Positions 33,749 to 42,183 of a stretch of 51,806 bases of DNA are shown here, one piece after another. The DNA comes from JBDRLU01 sp043812795. Its GTDB lineage: Bacteria > Chloroflexota > Dehalococcoidia > Dehalococcoidales > UBA2162. Below the pieces are notes generated by a model, which saw only the letters and a list, made by a program, of their open reading frames with translations, was not told the DNA's origin and ran no database searches. The DNA lies in the NCBI GenBank assembly GCA_043812795.1, contig JBDRLU010000020.1, forward strand, positions 1-51,806, in the 5' to 3' direction. A program made the position numbers and the translations under genes. Each line of letters begins with the position of its first letter. The stretch's first letter is position 1.

Positions 33749-34098
33749 GACACAAAACAGCCGGCCGGCGATTAGGCAACACGACCGATTATCGGAAAGC
33801 CCTGTACCGTAATCTGGTAACCGACCTGCTCGGTTACGAAAAAATTACTACTACCGAACCCAAGGCAAAGCAAGTCCGTATTCTAGCCGAGAAGATGATT
33901 ACGCTGGGCAAGACGGGTGGACTCCACTCCCGCCGCCAGGCAATCGCTTTTATCTTCGATGAGACGGTAACCGAAAAGGTTTTCGGTGAGCTTGCCACAA
34001 GGTACGCCGACCGCAAAGGCGGCTATACCCGCGCCACTAAATTAAGACGCCGTTTGGGGGACGGGGCAGCCATGGTCCAGCTCGAGTTGGTGAAATAA
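33745..34098 (+). CDS. rplQ: 50S ribosomal protein L17
   Basis: L17 reads 'MRHKTAGRRLGNTTDYRKAL' at the start and 'RYADRKGGYTRATKLRRRLG' later. It is 117 residues long. The ATG overlaps the rpoA stop by four bases and the stop shares a base with the truA start. Confidence 0.97.
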   Translation: MRHKTAGRRLGNTTDYRKALYRNLVTDLLGYEKITTTEPKAKQVRILAEKMITLGKTGGLHSRRQAIAFIFDETVTEKVFGELATRYADRKGGYTRATKLRRRLGDGAAMVQLELVK

Positions 34099-34916
34099 TG
34101 CTACTGACCGCCACTGACTCGCAGTTAAAGCCTACCGTTAATCCGGGTACGACCACCAAGGTTGTACTTGTTATCGAATATGACGGCACACGCTATTATG
34201 GTTTCCAATGGCAGGCTAATTTACCCACCATTCAGGGAGCTCTGGAAGAAGCCATCAGGCAACTTACGGGAGAGAACCTGCGCCTCCTTGGCGCCAGCCG
34301 GACAGACACCGGCGTCCACGCCAGAGGACAGGTAATCAGCTTCAGGACCAAGTCCACCCTTCCACTACCGACTCTTATCAGCGGACTTAATCACTACCTG
34401 CCGCAGGATATCGCAGTTAAGACGGCCCACCGGGCTAGAGCTAATTTCAGCGTCAGAAGTAATGCCATAAGCCGGGAGTACCGCTATTGCATTCTGAATA
34501 ACCAGATAAGGTCTCCCTTAAACACCGGCTTCTCCTACCTCGTCACCAGACCTCTTGATATCGAGGCCATGGACCAGACTTGCCGGTTACTCGTCGGCGA
34601 ACATGATTTCGCTTCTTTTGCCAGCAGTCTCGGCCCCCGGCTCCGCAACACGGTGCGGACAGTGTACCGGTCAGGGGTCCGTAAAGAAGGAGATTCCGTA
34701 CTTTTCGAAATAGTGGCCAATTCCTTTTTGCCGCATCAAATACGCAATACCACCGGTGCGTTAATCAGAGTCGGTCTGGGCAAGATGAAAGAGGACGAAT
34801 TTTATAGTATAATGGTTGCCGGAAAGCCGGGGTTGGCCGGGCCGAGTGCGCCGGCCTGCGGGCTTTTTTTGATGCGGGTTAATTACCCGCAACCATTCGA
34901 GGAAGAGACAGAATGA
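34098..34916 (+). CDS. truA: tRNA pseudouridine(38-40) synthase TruA
   Basis: TruA makes pseudouridine in the anticodon stem of tRNAs. The catalytic Asp is in 'GASRTDTGVHARGQVISF'. 'IEYDGTRYYGFQWQ' and 'FLPHQIRNTTGALIRVG' are other family marks. It is 272 residues long, with a roughly 20-residue N-terminal lead before the core. Its position between rplQ and rplM is common in bacteria. Confidence 0.96.
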   Translation: MLLTATDSQLKPTVNPGTTTKVVLVIEYDGTRYYGFQWQANLPTIQGALEEAIRQLTGENLRLLGASRTDTGVHARGQVISFRTKSTLPLPTLISGLNHYLPQDIAVKTAHRARANFSVRSNAISREYRYCILNNQIRSPLNTGFSYLVTRPLDIEAMDQTCRLLVGEHDFASFASSLGPRLRNTVRTVYRSGVRKEGDSVLFEIVANSFLPHQIRNTTGALIRVGLGKMKEDEFYSIMVAGKPGLAGPSAPACGLFLMRVNYPQPFEEETE

Positions 34917-35356
34917 AAACTTTTAGCGCCAAACCATCCGATATCAAGCGGGAATGGCATCTGGTAGATGCTTCTGACCAGGTTTTGGGTAAGGTATCTA
35001 ACCAGGTTGCCCGCTTACTCATGGGCAAACATAAAACGATGTTTTGCCGTAATCTGGACATCGGGGACTACGTCGTCGTTACCAACGCCGCCAAGATTCA
35101 GGTCACCGGTAAGAAGGCTAAGCAGAAACTCTACCACCGGCATTCGGGCTACCCCGGCGGACAAAAAAGCATCAGCTTTGAAGAAATGATGCAAAAAGAC
35201 CCTGCCTGGGTAGTGACACATGCCGTCAAAGGTATGCTACCTTCCAACCGTCTGAGTGATACCCTGCTGAAACGGCTCAGGGTTTTTGCCGACGATGTTC
35301 ATCCCCATCAGTCCCAGATAACCACCGTACCCGTTGTCGAACAGAAAGATAATTGA
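34913..35356 (+). CDS. rplM: 50S ribosomal protein L13
   Basis: The 147-residue protein has 'REWHLVDASDQVLGKVSNQV' and 'HPHQSQ' near its end, with 'KTMFCRN' and 'GDYVVVTNAAKIQVTGKK' between; all are L13 features. It starts four bases before the truA stop. Confidence 0.97.
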   Translation: MKTFSAKPSDIKREWHLVDASDQVLGKVSNQVARLLMGKHKTMFCRNLDIGDYVVVTNAAKIQVTGKKAKQKLYHRHSGYPGGQKSISFEEMMQKDPAWVVTHAVKGMLPSNRLSDTLLKRLRVFADDVHPHQSQITTVPVVEQKDN

Positions 35357-35378
35357 CGCTGAGAAAAGAGAGGTTCCT

Positions 35379-35774
35379 TTGGACAAACAAGAGTATTCGA
35401 GTGGCACAGGCCGTCGCAAGACAGCTATCGCCCAGGTAAGACTATCACCCGGCAATGGCGCCATTATTATCAACAACATTCCCTACGAGGAACGTTTTCC
35501 CCGCCTGATCCACCGGCAACAGATTATAAAACCCCTCGTCATTACGGAAAGCCTTGATAAATATAATGTCAGTGTTAAAGTAACGGGTGGTGGTGTTACC
35601 GGACAGGCTGACGCTATTTCGCACGGCATTGCCCGGGCCCTGACTGAGACAGATGACAGCCTGAAAACGCTGCTGCGTAAGAACGAACTCCTTACCCGGG
35701 ACTCACGGGCTAAAGAGCGCAAGAAAGTCGGCCTGAAGCGGGCACGTAAAGCACCTCAGTCGCCAAAGCGGTAA
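35379..35774 (+). CDS. rpsI: 30S ribosomal protein S9
   Basis: S9 ends with the universal 'RDSRAKERKKVGLKRARKAP' region that touches P-site tRNA, followed by 'QSPKR'. The TTG at 35379 is chosen because GAGAGG (35368-35373) lies five bases upstream and the product then starts just before 'GTGRRKTAIAQVRL'. A longer frame from 35334 runs back into rplM. This is the last gene of the ribosomal cluster. Confidence 0.96.
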   Translation: MDKQEYSSGTGRRKTAIAQVRLSPGNGAIIINNIPYEERFPRLIHRQQIIKPLVITESLDKYNVSVKVTGGGVTGQADAISHGIARALTETDDSLKTLLRKNELLTRDSRAKERKKVGLKRARKAPQSPKR

Positions 35775-36097
35775 CTACCACCTCACTTACGATTAAGTCC
35801 GTAGCCAACGGCAATTTGACAGGTTTGCGACAAAAACCTAGAATAATTATGTCACCATTACTTTGATACCGAGCACCAGAACGGCAAAGAGTGGTTATTC
35901 GGATAAGTTCTAATTAAGAAGAACACGAAGGTGACCAGCCCCCGGTGACGAATCAGAGGAGTCATTGCGGGCTTGGGCGGAAACCGCGGGGAAATGAGGT
36001 GGCAGGAGGGTAAAGCGGGAAAATAGCGCTTTTCCTGCCGACCATCGGTCCGCCGATAAGCAGGTAGCATAGAAAATAAAAAAATGGAGGAGACAAA
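35775..36097 (+). other. Intergenic region with promoter and hairpins
   Basis: This 323-base gap holds no supported gene. It carries a strong promoter (35816-35844), which leaves a long leader of about 245 bases before the crotonase gene. In the leader GCGGGAAAA (36015-36023) pairs with TTTTCCTGC (36030-36038), and ATCGG pairs with CCGAT (36044-36057). No known riboswitch was recognised. Confidence 0.5.
35816..35844 (+). promoter_or_regulatory. Consensus-like promoter upstream of crotonase gene
   Basis: TTGACA (35816-35821), a 17-base spacer and TAGAAT (35839-35844) match the housekeeping consensus at all but one position. Confidence 0.75.
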
Positions 36098-36847
36098 GTG
36101 GCACTAGTCGAGTACGTAGTAAAAAACAAAATTGCCTACATCACCTTGAATCGTCCGGAAAAAAGAAATGCAATCAACCTGCAAATGAAAGATGACATCG
36201 TCGCCTGTATGCGCCGGTACGATGAAGACAAGAGCGCCTGGGTAGCTATTGTGTCCGGTAATGGGCCGGCTTTCTGCACCGGTATTGACCTGACCGAGCT
36301 GGCTATCGAAAACGCCGCTGAAGTTGACCGCCTTTACCTCGATATCTTACGCGTTAAGAAACCGTTAATCTGCTTACTTCATGGCTTTGCCCTGGCCCAG
36401 GGTGACGGCATTGCTTTCTGCTGCGATATCAGAATTGCCGCCGAAGGTTGCCAGTTCGGTTGGCCCCAGGCAAAGCGGGGTATCTCCTCTATCAGCGGAC
36501 CATCCTTTGCCGCTCATCATCTCCCGTTAGGTTATGCTTACGAATTCCTGTTCACCGGCAATTTCTTCGATTCTAATGAAGCCTACCGGTTGAATATGGT
36601 CAATCGCGTCGTCCCTCAGGACAAGCTCATGGCCGCCGGCGAAGAATTAGCCAGCCAGATACTGGAATGTGCCCCGAAAGCCGTCCAGACAATGAAAGAA
36701 GCGGTACAACGCGGCATGCAGATGCCACTGGCGGAAAGGATGCACACTGCCGGTGTTCTCCTCTCTGAGAACCTGAAATCACATGATGCCCAGGAAGGGC
36801 TGAAAGCCTTCGCCGAGAAGAGAAAGCCCAATTACACCGGGGAATAG
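36098..36847 (+). CDS. Crotonase (enoyl-CoA hydratase/isomerase) family protein, atypical
   Basis: The fold is clear: 'AYITLNRPEKRNAINLQM' at the start and the oxyanion-hole strands 'GNGPAFCTGIDLTEL' and 'HGFALAQGDGIAFCCDIRIA'. However, the two glutamates that catalyse hydration in classical enoyl-CoA hydratases are missing. The usual G-G-G-C-E-L becomes Q-G-D-G-I-A, and the usual F-G-x-P-E becomes FGWPQ. It may therefore be an isomerase, hydrolase, decarboxylase or dehydratase acting on a CoA thioester. The start is a GTG with GGAGG upstream; the length is 249 residues. It has its own promoter and terminator, next to the mutase operon. Confidence 0.85.
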   Translation: MALVEYVVKNKIAYITLNRPEKRNAINLQMKDDIVACMRRYDEDKSAWVAIVSGNGPAFCTGIDLTELAIENAAEVDRLYLDILRVKKPLICLLHGFALAQGDGIAFCCDIRIAAEGCQFGWPQAKRGISSISGPSFAAHHLPLGYAYEFLFTGNFFDSNEAYRLNMVNRVVPQDKLMAAGEELASQILECAPKAVQTMKEAVQRGMQMPLAERMHTAGVLLSENLKSHDAQEGLKAFAEKRKPNYTGE

Positions 36848-36887
36848 TCTATCGTAGAAAGCAGTCCCCACTGGCTTGTTATCTTAC

Positions 36888-36930
36888 TGGTTACTGCCCG
36901 GACTCGGGCAGTAACCAGAATTTAATTAAA
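36888..36930 (+). terminator. Strong rho-independent terminator after crotonase gene
   Basis: TGGTTACTGCCCG (36888-36900) and CGGGCAGTAACCA (36905-36917) form a perfect 13-pair stem with loop GACT, followed by an A/T-rich run. Confidence 0.85.
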
Positions 36931-36952
36931 AAACAGGAGACGAGAAAGACTC

Positions 36953-37028
36953 AACCTCGGTTCACCAAATCGAGTTAGCCTCGCTATAGGTGAGGTATGA
37001 GGTAACTGGCAAGGAAGAACCGGAGGTT
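36953..37028 (+). promoter_or_regulatory. Possible leader stem-loop upstream of mutase gene
   Basis: AACCTCGGTTC (36953-36963) is complementary, with one bulged base, to GAACCGGAGGTT (37017-37028). The latter ends two bases before the AAGGAG that serves the mutase start. A smaller hairpin (CCTC and GAGG) lies inside. This could affect ribosome access. It does not resemble a cobalamin riboswitch. Confidence 0.35.
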
Positions 37029-37041
37029 GAAAGGAGAAGCG

Positions 37042-38670
37042 ATGAGTCCAGAGAGAAAGAAGGAGTTTACCACAGTATCGGGTATCCCCCTAAAGAAGGT
37101 TTATACTCCGGCGGATATTAACGACCTTCAACCCAACAAGGACATCGGCTTACCGGGTGAGCCACCCTATGTCAGGGGAATTTACCCGAACATGTACCGT
37201 GAGAGGTTGTGGCGAATTTTCCAGCTTAGCGGGTCAGGCACCACCGAAGAAACCCGCGACCGGGTAAAGATGCTGGTGGAAGCGGGTGAAAGAGGTATCA
37301 CTTTCGAACAAGACCGCATGGTCTGCTATTCCATGCTCGATGTCGATGACCCCGATGTGGTGTACCGGAAAGAGGACGTCGGTCTTTACGGAGCACCCGT
37401 TATGTGCCTCAAGGACTTGGAGATTCTCCTTGAGGGTATCCCTATCGAAAAGCTGTTCGTCAGATGGGGCATGTATCCCATGCAAATCAGCTTTGAGCAA
37501 GCGTGCTACTTCGTCATCGCTGAGAAGCGAGGCCTAAAGCTCAGCGACCTGGCCGGACAAAGTCACGGCGGTATGTTTGCAGGCTATATCGGCACACCCA
37601 TCTACAAACAGATTCCGCCGCGGGCCGGCAACCGGTTTGTCTGTGATGGTATTGAGTTCTGTATTCAGCACAAGATGGACAAGTGGGTCCCTTCCACTTC
37701 CGCCGGCCATAACGCTCGCGCCAATGGCATCAATGCCTATCAAGAACTGGCAATGGTAGTGGCCCAGCAGATGATGCGCATGGACGAGCTCATTAAAAGA
37801 GGTACGGTTGACCCCGAGGACGTCGCTTCTCGCCTGGCCGCCGTGAACTTCTCGGTCCATGATGACTTTTTTGAAGATATGTGCAAGATAAGAGCCGCCC
37901 GCCGGTTATGGTACCGCATCTTTAAAGAAAAATACCACATCCAGAACCCGCGGGGTCTCTGTCTCAGGGTGCAAGGGTTAACCTGCTCACAGACTTTCAC
38001 CTACCAGCAGCCCTTAAACAACATTGCCCGCAACACGCTGCGCGCCACCGCCGCTGCTTTAGCCGGCGTCCAGGCATTAGGCACAGCCAGCTATGATGAA
38101 GCCATCAGCGTACCCTCCCGGGCGGCGGCAATTAATTCTATCCGGACCCAGCAAATTGTCCAGCACGAAAGCGGCATCTGTGATGTCGTTGACCCGCTCG
38201 GCGGTTCTTATTATGTTGAGTGGTTGACCAACGAACTCGACCGCCGGGCTTCTGAATATCTGGAAGAAATCGAGAAGCGCGGTGGCTTCATTAGTATTAT
38301 TGAAAACGGCTGGGCTCACGCCGAAGCCGCCAAGGGCGCCCAGGAATGGGAAAGAAAAGTAAACAATGGCGAGTGGACATGGGTCGGTGTGAACGCCTTC
38401 CAGGCACAGGAAGATATGCTCCAGGTAAATCCCCACCCCCCCACCAAGGGAGTCTGGGAACAGGCGATGGCCCGACTGGAAAAGCTGCGAAGAGAGCGCG
38501 ATAGTGCCAGAGTGAAAGATGTTATGGCCGAACTCCGTGAAGTCGCCCTCAGTGATAAGAATATACTACCCACGATGATGAAAGCCGTGCAAGCCGACAT
38601 CACCGTTGGTGAAGTCGGTAACCTCTGGCGCGATATCTTCGGCATCTGGAAAGCACCGCTACCCCTGTAA
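37042..38670 (+). CDS. B12-dependent acyl-CoA mutase, large (substrate-binding) subunit, divergent
   Basis: The protein aligns with the TIM-barrel subunit of methylmalonyl-CoA mutase-like enzymes along its length: 'GEPPYVRGIYPNMYRERLW' at the start, 'GTASYDEAISVPSRAAAINS' with 'RTQQIVQHESGI', and 'VDPLGGSYYVEWLTNELD' near the end. The active-site regions differ sharply. The usual 'W-T-x-R-Q-Y-A-G' becomes 'WRIFQLSG', and 'SGYHMQEAG' becomes 'STSAGHNARANG', keeping only the histidine. The substrate-carboxylate Arg segment is also altered. The substrate is thus unlikely to be methylmalonyl-CoA. The ATG at 37042 has AAGGAG five bases upstream (542 residues). No B12 domain is attached; the next gene supplies it. 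Confidence 0.85.
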   Translation: MSPERKKEFTTVSGIPLKKVYTPADINDLQPNKDIGLPGEPPYVRGIYPNMYRERLWRIFQLSGSGTTEETRDRVKMLVEAGERGITFEQDRMVCYSMLDVDDPDVVYRKEDVGLYGAPVMCLKDLEILLEGIPIEKLFVRWGMYPMQISFEQACYFVIAEKRGLKLSDLAGQSHGGMFAGYIGTPIYKQIPPRAGNRFVCDGIEFCIQHKMDKWVPSTSAGHNARANGINAYQELAMVVAQQMMRMDELIKRGTVDPEDVASRLAAVNFSVHDDFFEDMCKIRAARRLWYRIFKEKYHIQNPRGLCLRVQGLTCSQTFTYQQPLNNIARNTLRATAAALAGVQALGTASYDEAISVPSRAAAINSIRTQQIVQHESGICDVVDPLGGSYYVEWLTNELDRRASEYLEEIEKRGGFISIIENGWAHAEAAKGAQEWERKVNNGEWTWVGVNAFQAQEDMLQVNPHPPTKGVWEQAMARLEKLRRERDSARVKDVMAELREVALSDKNILPTMMKAVQADITVGEVGNLWRDIFGIWKAPLPL

Positions 38671-38700
38671 GTAGAGTTGAAAGAAATTAGGAGAGAAAGA

Positions 38701-39114
38701 ATGCCTGCAAAGAAACCAATCCGTGTGTTAATGGCAAAAACTTCCCTTGATGGGCATTGGCGGGGAATCTATGTCGTGACCATGGCACTGCGCGACGCAG
38801 GGATGGAAGTAATCTGGGGTGGAGAAATCGACCCGTATCAGATTGCACAGACAGCGATACAGGAAGACGTTGACGTCATCGGTCTCAATGTCTGCGGCCG
38901 TTACTACCAGATTCAATTGGTCATGGAGCAACTCAAAGAGAAGGGGGCGGGAGATATTCTGGTGGTCGCCGGCGGCATCATACCACCCAATGATGTCCCC
39001 GAAGTGCAGCAAATGGGTGTTGCCGGGGTATTCCCCCCGGGTTCTACTCTGGCGTCCATCGTAAATTTCATCAAGGATAATGTCAAGCCGAAGAAAAATC
39101 TAATGAGGGCATAA
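38701..39114 (+). CDS. Acyl-CoA mutase small subunit (cobalamin-binding)
   Basis: This 137-residue protein is a free B12-binding domain. It carries the histidine loop DGHWRG (DxHxxG), whose His replaces dimethylbenzimidazole as cobalt ligand, and 'VVAGGIIPPND' with the conserved GG. The middle motif, usually S-x-L, reads N-V-C here, another sign of divergence. The ATG at 38701 has TAGGAG upstream and is preferred to an earlier in-frame start. It follows the large subunit by 30 bases and should form the holoenzyme with it. Confidence 0.9.
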   Translation: MPAKKPIRVLMAKTSLDGHWRGIYVVTMALRDAGMEVIWGGEIDPYQIAQTAIQEDVDVIGLNVCGRYYQIQLVMEQLKEKGAGDILVVAGGIIPPNDVPEVQQMGVAGVFPPGSTLASIVNFIKDNVKPKKNLMRA

Positions 39115-39158
39115 CTACAGAATAATATAATCAATGATAAGATAGACGGAGGAAAAAT

Positions 39159-40292
39159 ATGAGTATGAGAAATGTAGTTGTTCTCGGTGTTGGCATGACC
39201 CAGTTCGGCCGGTTTCCCGGTACGCCGGTACCGAAAATCGGGGCTGAAGCCGTCGTCTTCGCCCTGAAGGATGCCGGCATTCCCTGGAAGACAATACCGA
39301 TGATGTACTGCGCCCACTCCATGGGTGGCATTGTTGATGGAGAAATGGTAGAGGCAGAAATCGGGCATACCGGCATACCCATCATCAACGTCAGCAACGC
39401 CTGCACTGGCGGTAATACCGCCGTTTTCCTCGCCTATCAGGCCATCGCCTTGGGCCTTTATGACATGGTTATGGCCATGGGTGTCGACCAGGCACCCCAC
39501 GGTCCGCTCGGCCAGGGTTCGCCACCCCATCCCTTCACTGTCCTCGGGGTATCGAATATGCTGGTCAAACACGCTCAGAAAATGCAGCGGGCCATCTATG
39601 AAAAACGCCTCACCCTTGACCAGATAGCCAAGGTCTCAGTCAAAACCCATAATAACGGCTGCCTCAACCCACGCGCCCAGTACAAGCTGCCGCTGAAAAG
39701 TGTCGAAGAAGTCCATAAATCACGTATGATTTGTGACCCGTTGACCCTTTATCATTGCTGTCCCACCGGGGATGGCGCCGCCGCCATTATCCTGTGTACT
39801 GAAGAAGTAGCCCGCAAATACACGACACCGCCATTCATCAGGCTCATCGGCGGTGCACTGGCCACTCAAGTATTCATCCGGGGCGAAACTGACAACACCC
39901 GTGATTCCACGGTCAGGGCCGCCAAGAAAGCCTATCCTATCGCCGGCATCGGGCCGGAAGATGTCGATATGGTCGAGCTCCACGATAACTTCACCATCAG
40001 TGAGTTGGACCATTATGAAGACCTCCAGTTATGCGGTGAGGGTGAAGCCGGCAAATTAATCGATGAAGGTGCCACCGAGATTACCGGGCGGATTCCGGTC
40101 AATATGAGTGGCGGCCTGTTAGCCAAAGGACACCCGACGAGTGCTACCGGCGTGGCCCAGATATGCGAGCTTACCTGGCAGTTACGGGGACAGGCCGGTG
40201 AGCGGCAGGTAAAGGACCCCAAAGTAGGCATCGCCCATTGTGCCGGTGGTGACGAAGGCCACGTGGCCTCGGTAAACTTCGTCTTAAAGTAA
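39159..40292 (+). CDS. Thiolase family protein (SCP-x/lipid-transfer thiolase type)
   Basis: The protein is of the thiolase superfamily: nucleophile Cys in 'NVSNACTGGNTAVFLAY' (about residue 85), His-containing 'VELHDNFTISEL' and 'GGLLAKGHPTSATGVAQI', and a second Cys in 'GIAHCAGGDEG'. This pattern is that of SCP-x-like thiolases, which cleave or form beta-ketoacyl-CoA. At 377 residues it is normal. GGAGG precedes the ATG. It is 44 bases downstream of the mutase small subunit and precedes a terminator, so these three genes form one operon; a short acyl-CoA degradation or assembly route is inferred. Confidence 0.87.
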   Translation: MSMRNVVVLGVGMTQFGRFPGTPVPKIGAEAVVFALKDAGIPWKTIPMMYCAHSMGGIVDGEMVEAEIGHTGIPIINVSNACTGGNTAVFLAYQAIALGLYDMVMAMGVDQAPHGPLGQGSPPHPFTVLGVSNMLVKHAQKMQRAIYEKRLTLDQIAKVSVKTHNNGCLNPRAQYKLPLKSVEEVHKSRMICDPLTLYHCCPTGDGAAAIILCTEEVARKYTTPPFIRLIGGALATQVFIRGETDNTRDSTVRAAKKAYPIAGIGPEDVDMVELHDNFTISELDHYEDLQLCGEGEAGKLIDEGATEITGRIPVNMSGGLLAKGHPTSATGVAQICELTWQLRGQAGERQVKDPKVGIAHCAGGDEGHVASVNFVLK

Positions 40293-40321
40293 TTCATAAC
40301 CCCGCCGCTTACGCAGAAAAG

Positions 40322-40357
40322 AAAATACACCGTTGAAAGCAATCAACGGTGTATTTT
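40322..40357 (+). terminator. Terminator after thiolase gene
   Basis: AAAATACACCGTTGA (40322-40336) and TCAACGGTGTATTTT (40343-40357) form a perfect 15-pair stem with loop AAGCAA. The T-run is part of the stem, followed by GATTTT. Confidence 0.88.
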
Positions 40358-40371
40358 GATTTTACGCCACA

Positions 40372-40401
40372 TTGTCATCGTTTAATTCCCTGTGTTACAC
40401 T
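40372..40401 (+). promoter_or_regulatory. Candidate promoter of the RNase J-like gene
   Basis: TTGTCA (40372-40377), an 18-base spacer and TACACT (40396-40401) lie just after the thiolase terminator and about 46 bases before the start codon. Confidence 0.45.
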
Positions 40402-40446
40402 GGCGCTAACCCACTGCCTGACTTTGACGGATAGGTCGTAAGCAAC

Positions 40447-42042
40447 ATGGTACAGTTATCTTTTTATGGCGGCATCGATGAAATCGGCGGCAACAAGATA
40501 CTCCTCGAAGATGGGCCACGGAAGCTCTTCCTCGATTTCGGCTTCTCCTATCAGACGAGTAAGCTTTTCTACGAAGAATACCTAAAGCCACGCAGCGGTG
40601 CTGGCCTCCTCGACCCGCTCACCATGGGACTGCTACCGCCACTCGAAGGTCTCTATCGCCCTGACCTGGCCACACCGGGAATCTGGCAGCAATTCCAAGG
40701 CAGTCCCCTCTATCGCAAGCTCGACCATGTGGACGGGGTATTGCTCACCCATGGCCATCTCGACCACTCCGGCTACATTTCTTTTCTAAAAAACGATATC
40801 CCGGTATATTCAACTGCGACCACCGCTTTTCTGGCCAAGGCCATCCAGGATTCCGGCAAATCGGGCCTCGAGCAGCAAATATGCTACTTTACTCCCACAA
40901 CCTACGCCTGCCCGACCGGCTGGAAACAGCCTGCCTGCCTTGCCGACAAAGAAGCAAAACAGCGCCAATTTTGTCTGGCTGACATCACACCGGAAGCATT
41001 AAGTCCACAGGCCATCGAGTTCTGGGACCATGGTTTCTGGGAAAGAACCAGAAGACAGAAAGAGCTTACCGCCTGCCCGCTGGCCGGTCACACTGCCGGC
41101 AGCTTTAACCTGAGCTGTTTCCCGGTGGACCATTCCATTCCGGGCGCTTGCGCCTGGGGCATCGAGACCGCCGCCGGATGGATTGTTTACAGCGGCGACC
41201 TTCGCCTGCACGGTAAACGAGCCGGACTCACCCGGCAGTTTATCGAGCAGGCCAGCCGGTTACACCCCAGAGCACTTATTCTTGAAGGCACTAATATCGA
41301 GCGTACTACCAACGTCTCCGAACAGGAGGTGTATGAGAACAGTCTTAAGGCGATTACCGGCGCCACCGGCCTTGTCTTCGCCGATTTCTCACCGCGGGAT
41401 ATCGACCGCCTGCTTACTTTCTTGCAAATCGCCAAAAACCTGAAGCGGAAGCTGGTCATTCTGCCTAAAGACGCCTATCTGCTCAAGACCATGCGCCTCC
41501 TATCCCCGGATATCCCAGAAATTACTCAAGAAGATAACCTGGCTATTTATCAAGATACCCTTGCCAGTACGGTTTTATGGCAGCGCCACATTTGCGAAGA
41601 TTATGCCGGTAAGATTGTGCTGGCAGAAGATGTCAGTTCCGCTCAGGACGAATTCATCCTCTGTTTCAGCTTCTTCGATTTAAACGAATTACCCAGCCTT
41701 CACCCGAAGGAAGGTAGCCTCTACCTCTATAGCTCCAGCGAACCTCACGATGAAGAGCAGGAGATTGACTTCCGCCGCCTGCATAACTGGCTGGAGCACT
41801 TTGCCATCAAGAGTATCGGCCTTCCCCTCGAACAAAACGGCCAATGGCAAATACCTGAGAACGGCCGGGGCTTACACGCTTCAGGACATGCCTGCGGCAC
41901 CGACTTACTTGAGATTGCCCGCCAGATAAATCCCGCCATCCTCATCCCCGTCCACAGCCAGCACCCCGAATCATATGTACAGTCTCTAGGCAATGATATG
42001 ACTGTAATCTCGCCTAAGCTCGGGGAGACAGTCAAAATATAA
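40447..42042 (+). CDS. Metallo-beta-lactamase / beta-CASP ribonuclease-like protein
   Basis: The protein opens 'MVQLSFYGGIDEIGGNKILL', like RNase J and related enzymes, and has the zinc motif 'LTHGHLDHSG', then 'HTAGSFN' and 'IVYSGDLRLHG'. A beta-CASP-like insertion follows. The C-terminal 'GLHASGHACGTDLLEIARQI' and 'LIPVHSQHPESY' are the conserved histidines of beta-CASP nucleases. It is 531 residues long, close to RNase J. An RNA-processing exo- or endonuclease role is likely; it differs from canonical RNase J in the region around residues 40-90. Confidence 0.8.
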   Translation: MVQLSFYGGIDEIGGNKILLEDGPRKLFLDFGFSYQTSKLFYEEYLKPRSGAGLLDPLTMGLLPPLEGLYRPDLATPGIWQQFQGSPLYRKLDHVDGVLLTHGHLDHSGYISFLKNDIPVYSTATTAFLAKAIQDSGKSGLEQQICYFTPTTYACPTGWKQPACLADKEAKQRQFCLADITPEALSPQAIEFWDHGFWERTRRQKELTACPLAGHTAGSFNLSCFPVDHSIPGACAWGIETAAGWIVYSGDLRLHGKRAGLTRQFIEQASRLHPRALILEGTNIERTTNVSEQEVYENSLKAITGATGLVFADFSPRDIDRLLTFLQIAKNLKRKLVILPKDAYLLKTMRLLSPDIPEITQEDNLAIYQDTLASTVLWQRHICEDYAGKIVLAEDVSSAQDEFILCFSFFDLNELPSLHPKEGSLYLYSSSEPHDEEQEIDFRRLHNWLEHFAIKSIGLPLEQNGQWQIPENGRGLHASGHACGTDLLEIARQINPAILIPVHSQHPESYVQSLGNDMTVISPKLGETVKI

Positions 42043-42183
42043 AGTTGTCCGAGATTGTCATTCTTCGACAGCCTCTGCCAGTTGAGGCAAGACCTTGTTG
42101 GGGGACACGGGTTGTCCAGAAGACTCGGATTATATAGTATAATAAACTAAGCGTCAGACAAACTACCATAGTTAAAAACAGAC

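Noticed and set aside
36918..37041. Cobalamin riboswitch before the B12-dependent mutase
   Set aside because: The space is short (about 120 bases) and the B12-box pattern is not visible; only a simple stem-loop is seen.
42112..42143. Promoter before the CDF exporter (TTGTCC with TATAAT)
   Set aside because: The spacing to TATAAT is 20 bases, and the alternative TATAGT gives 15; neither is convincing.
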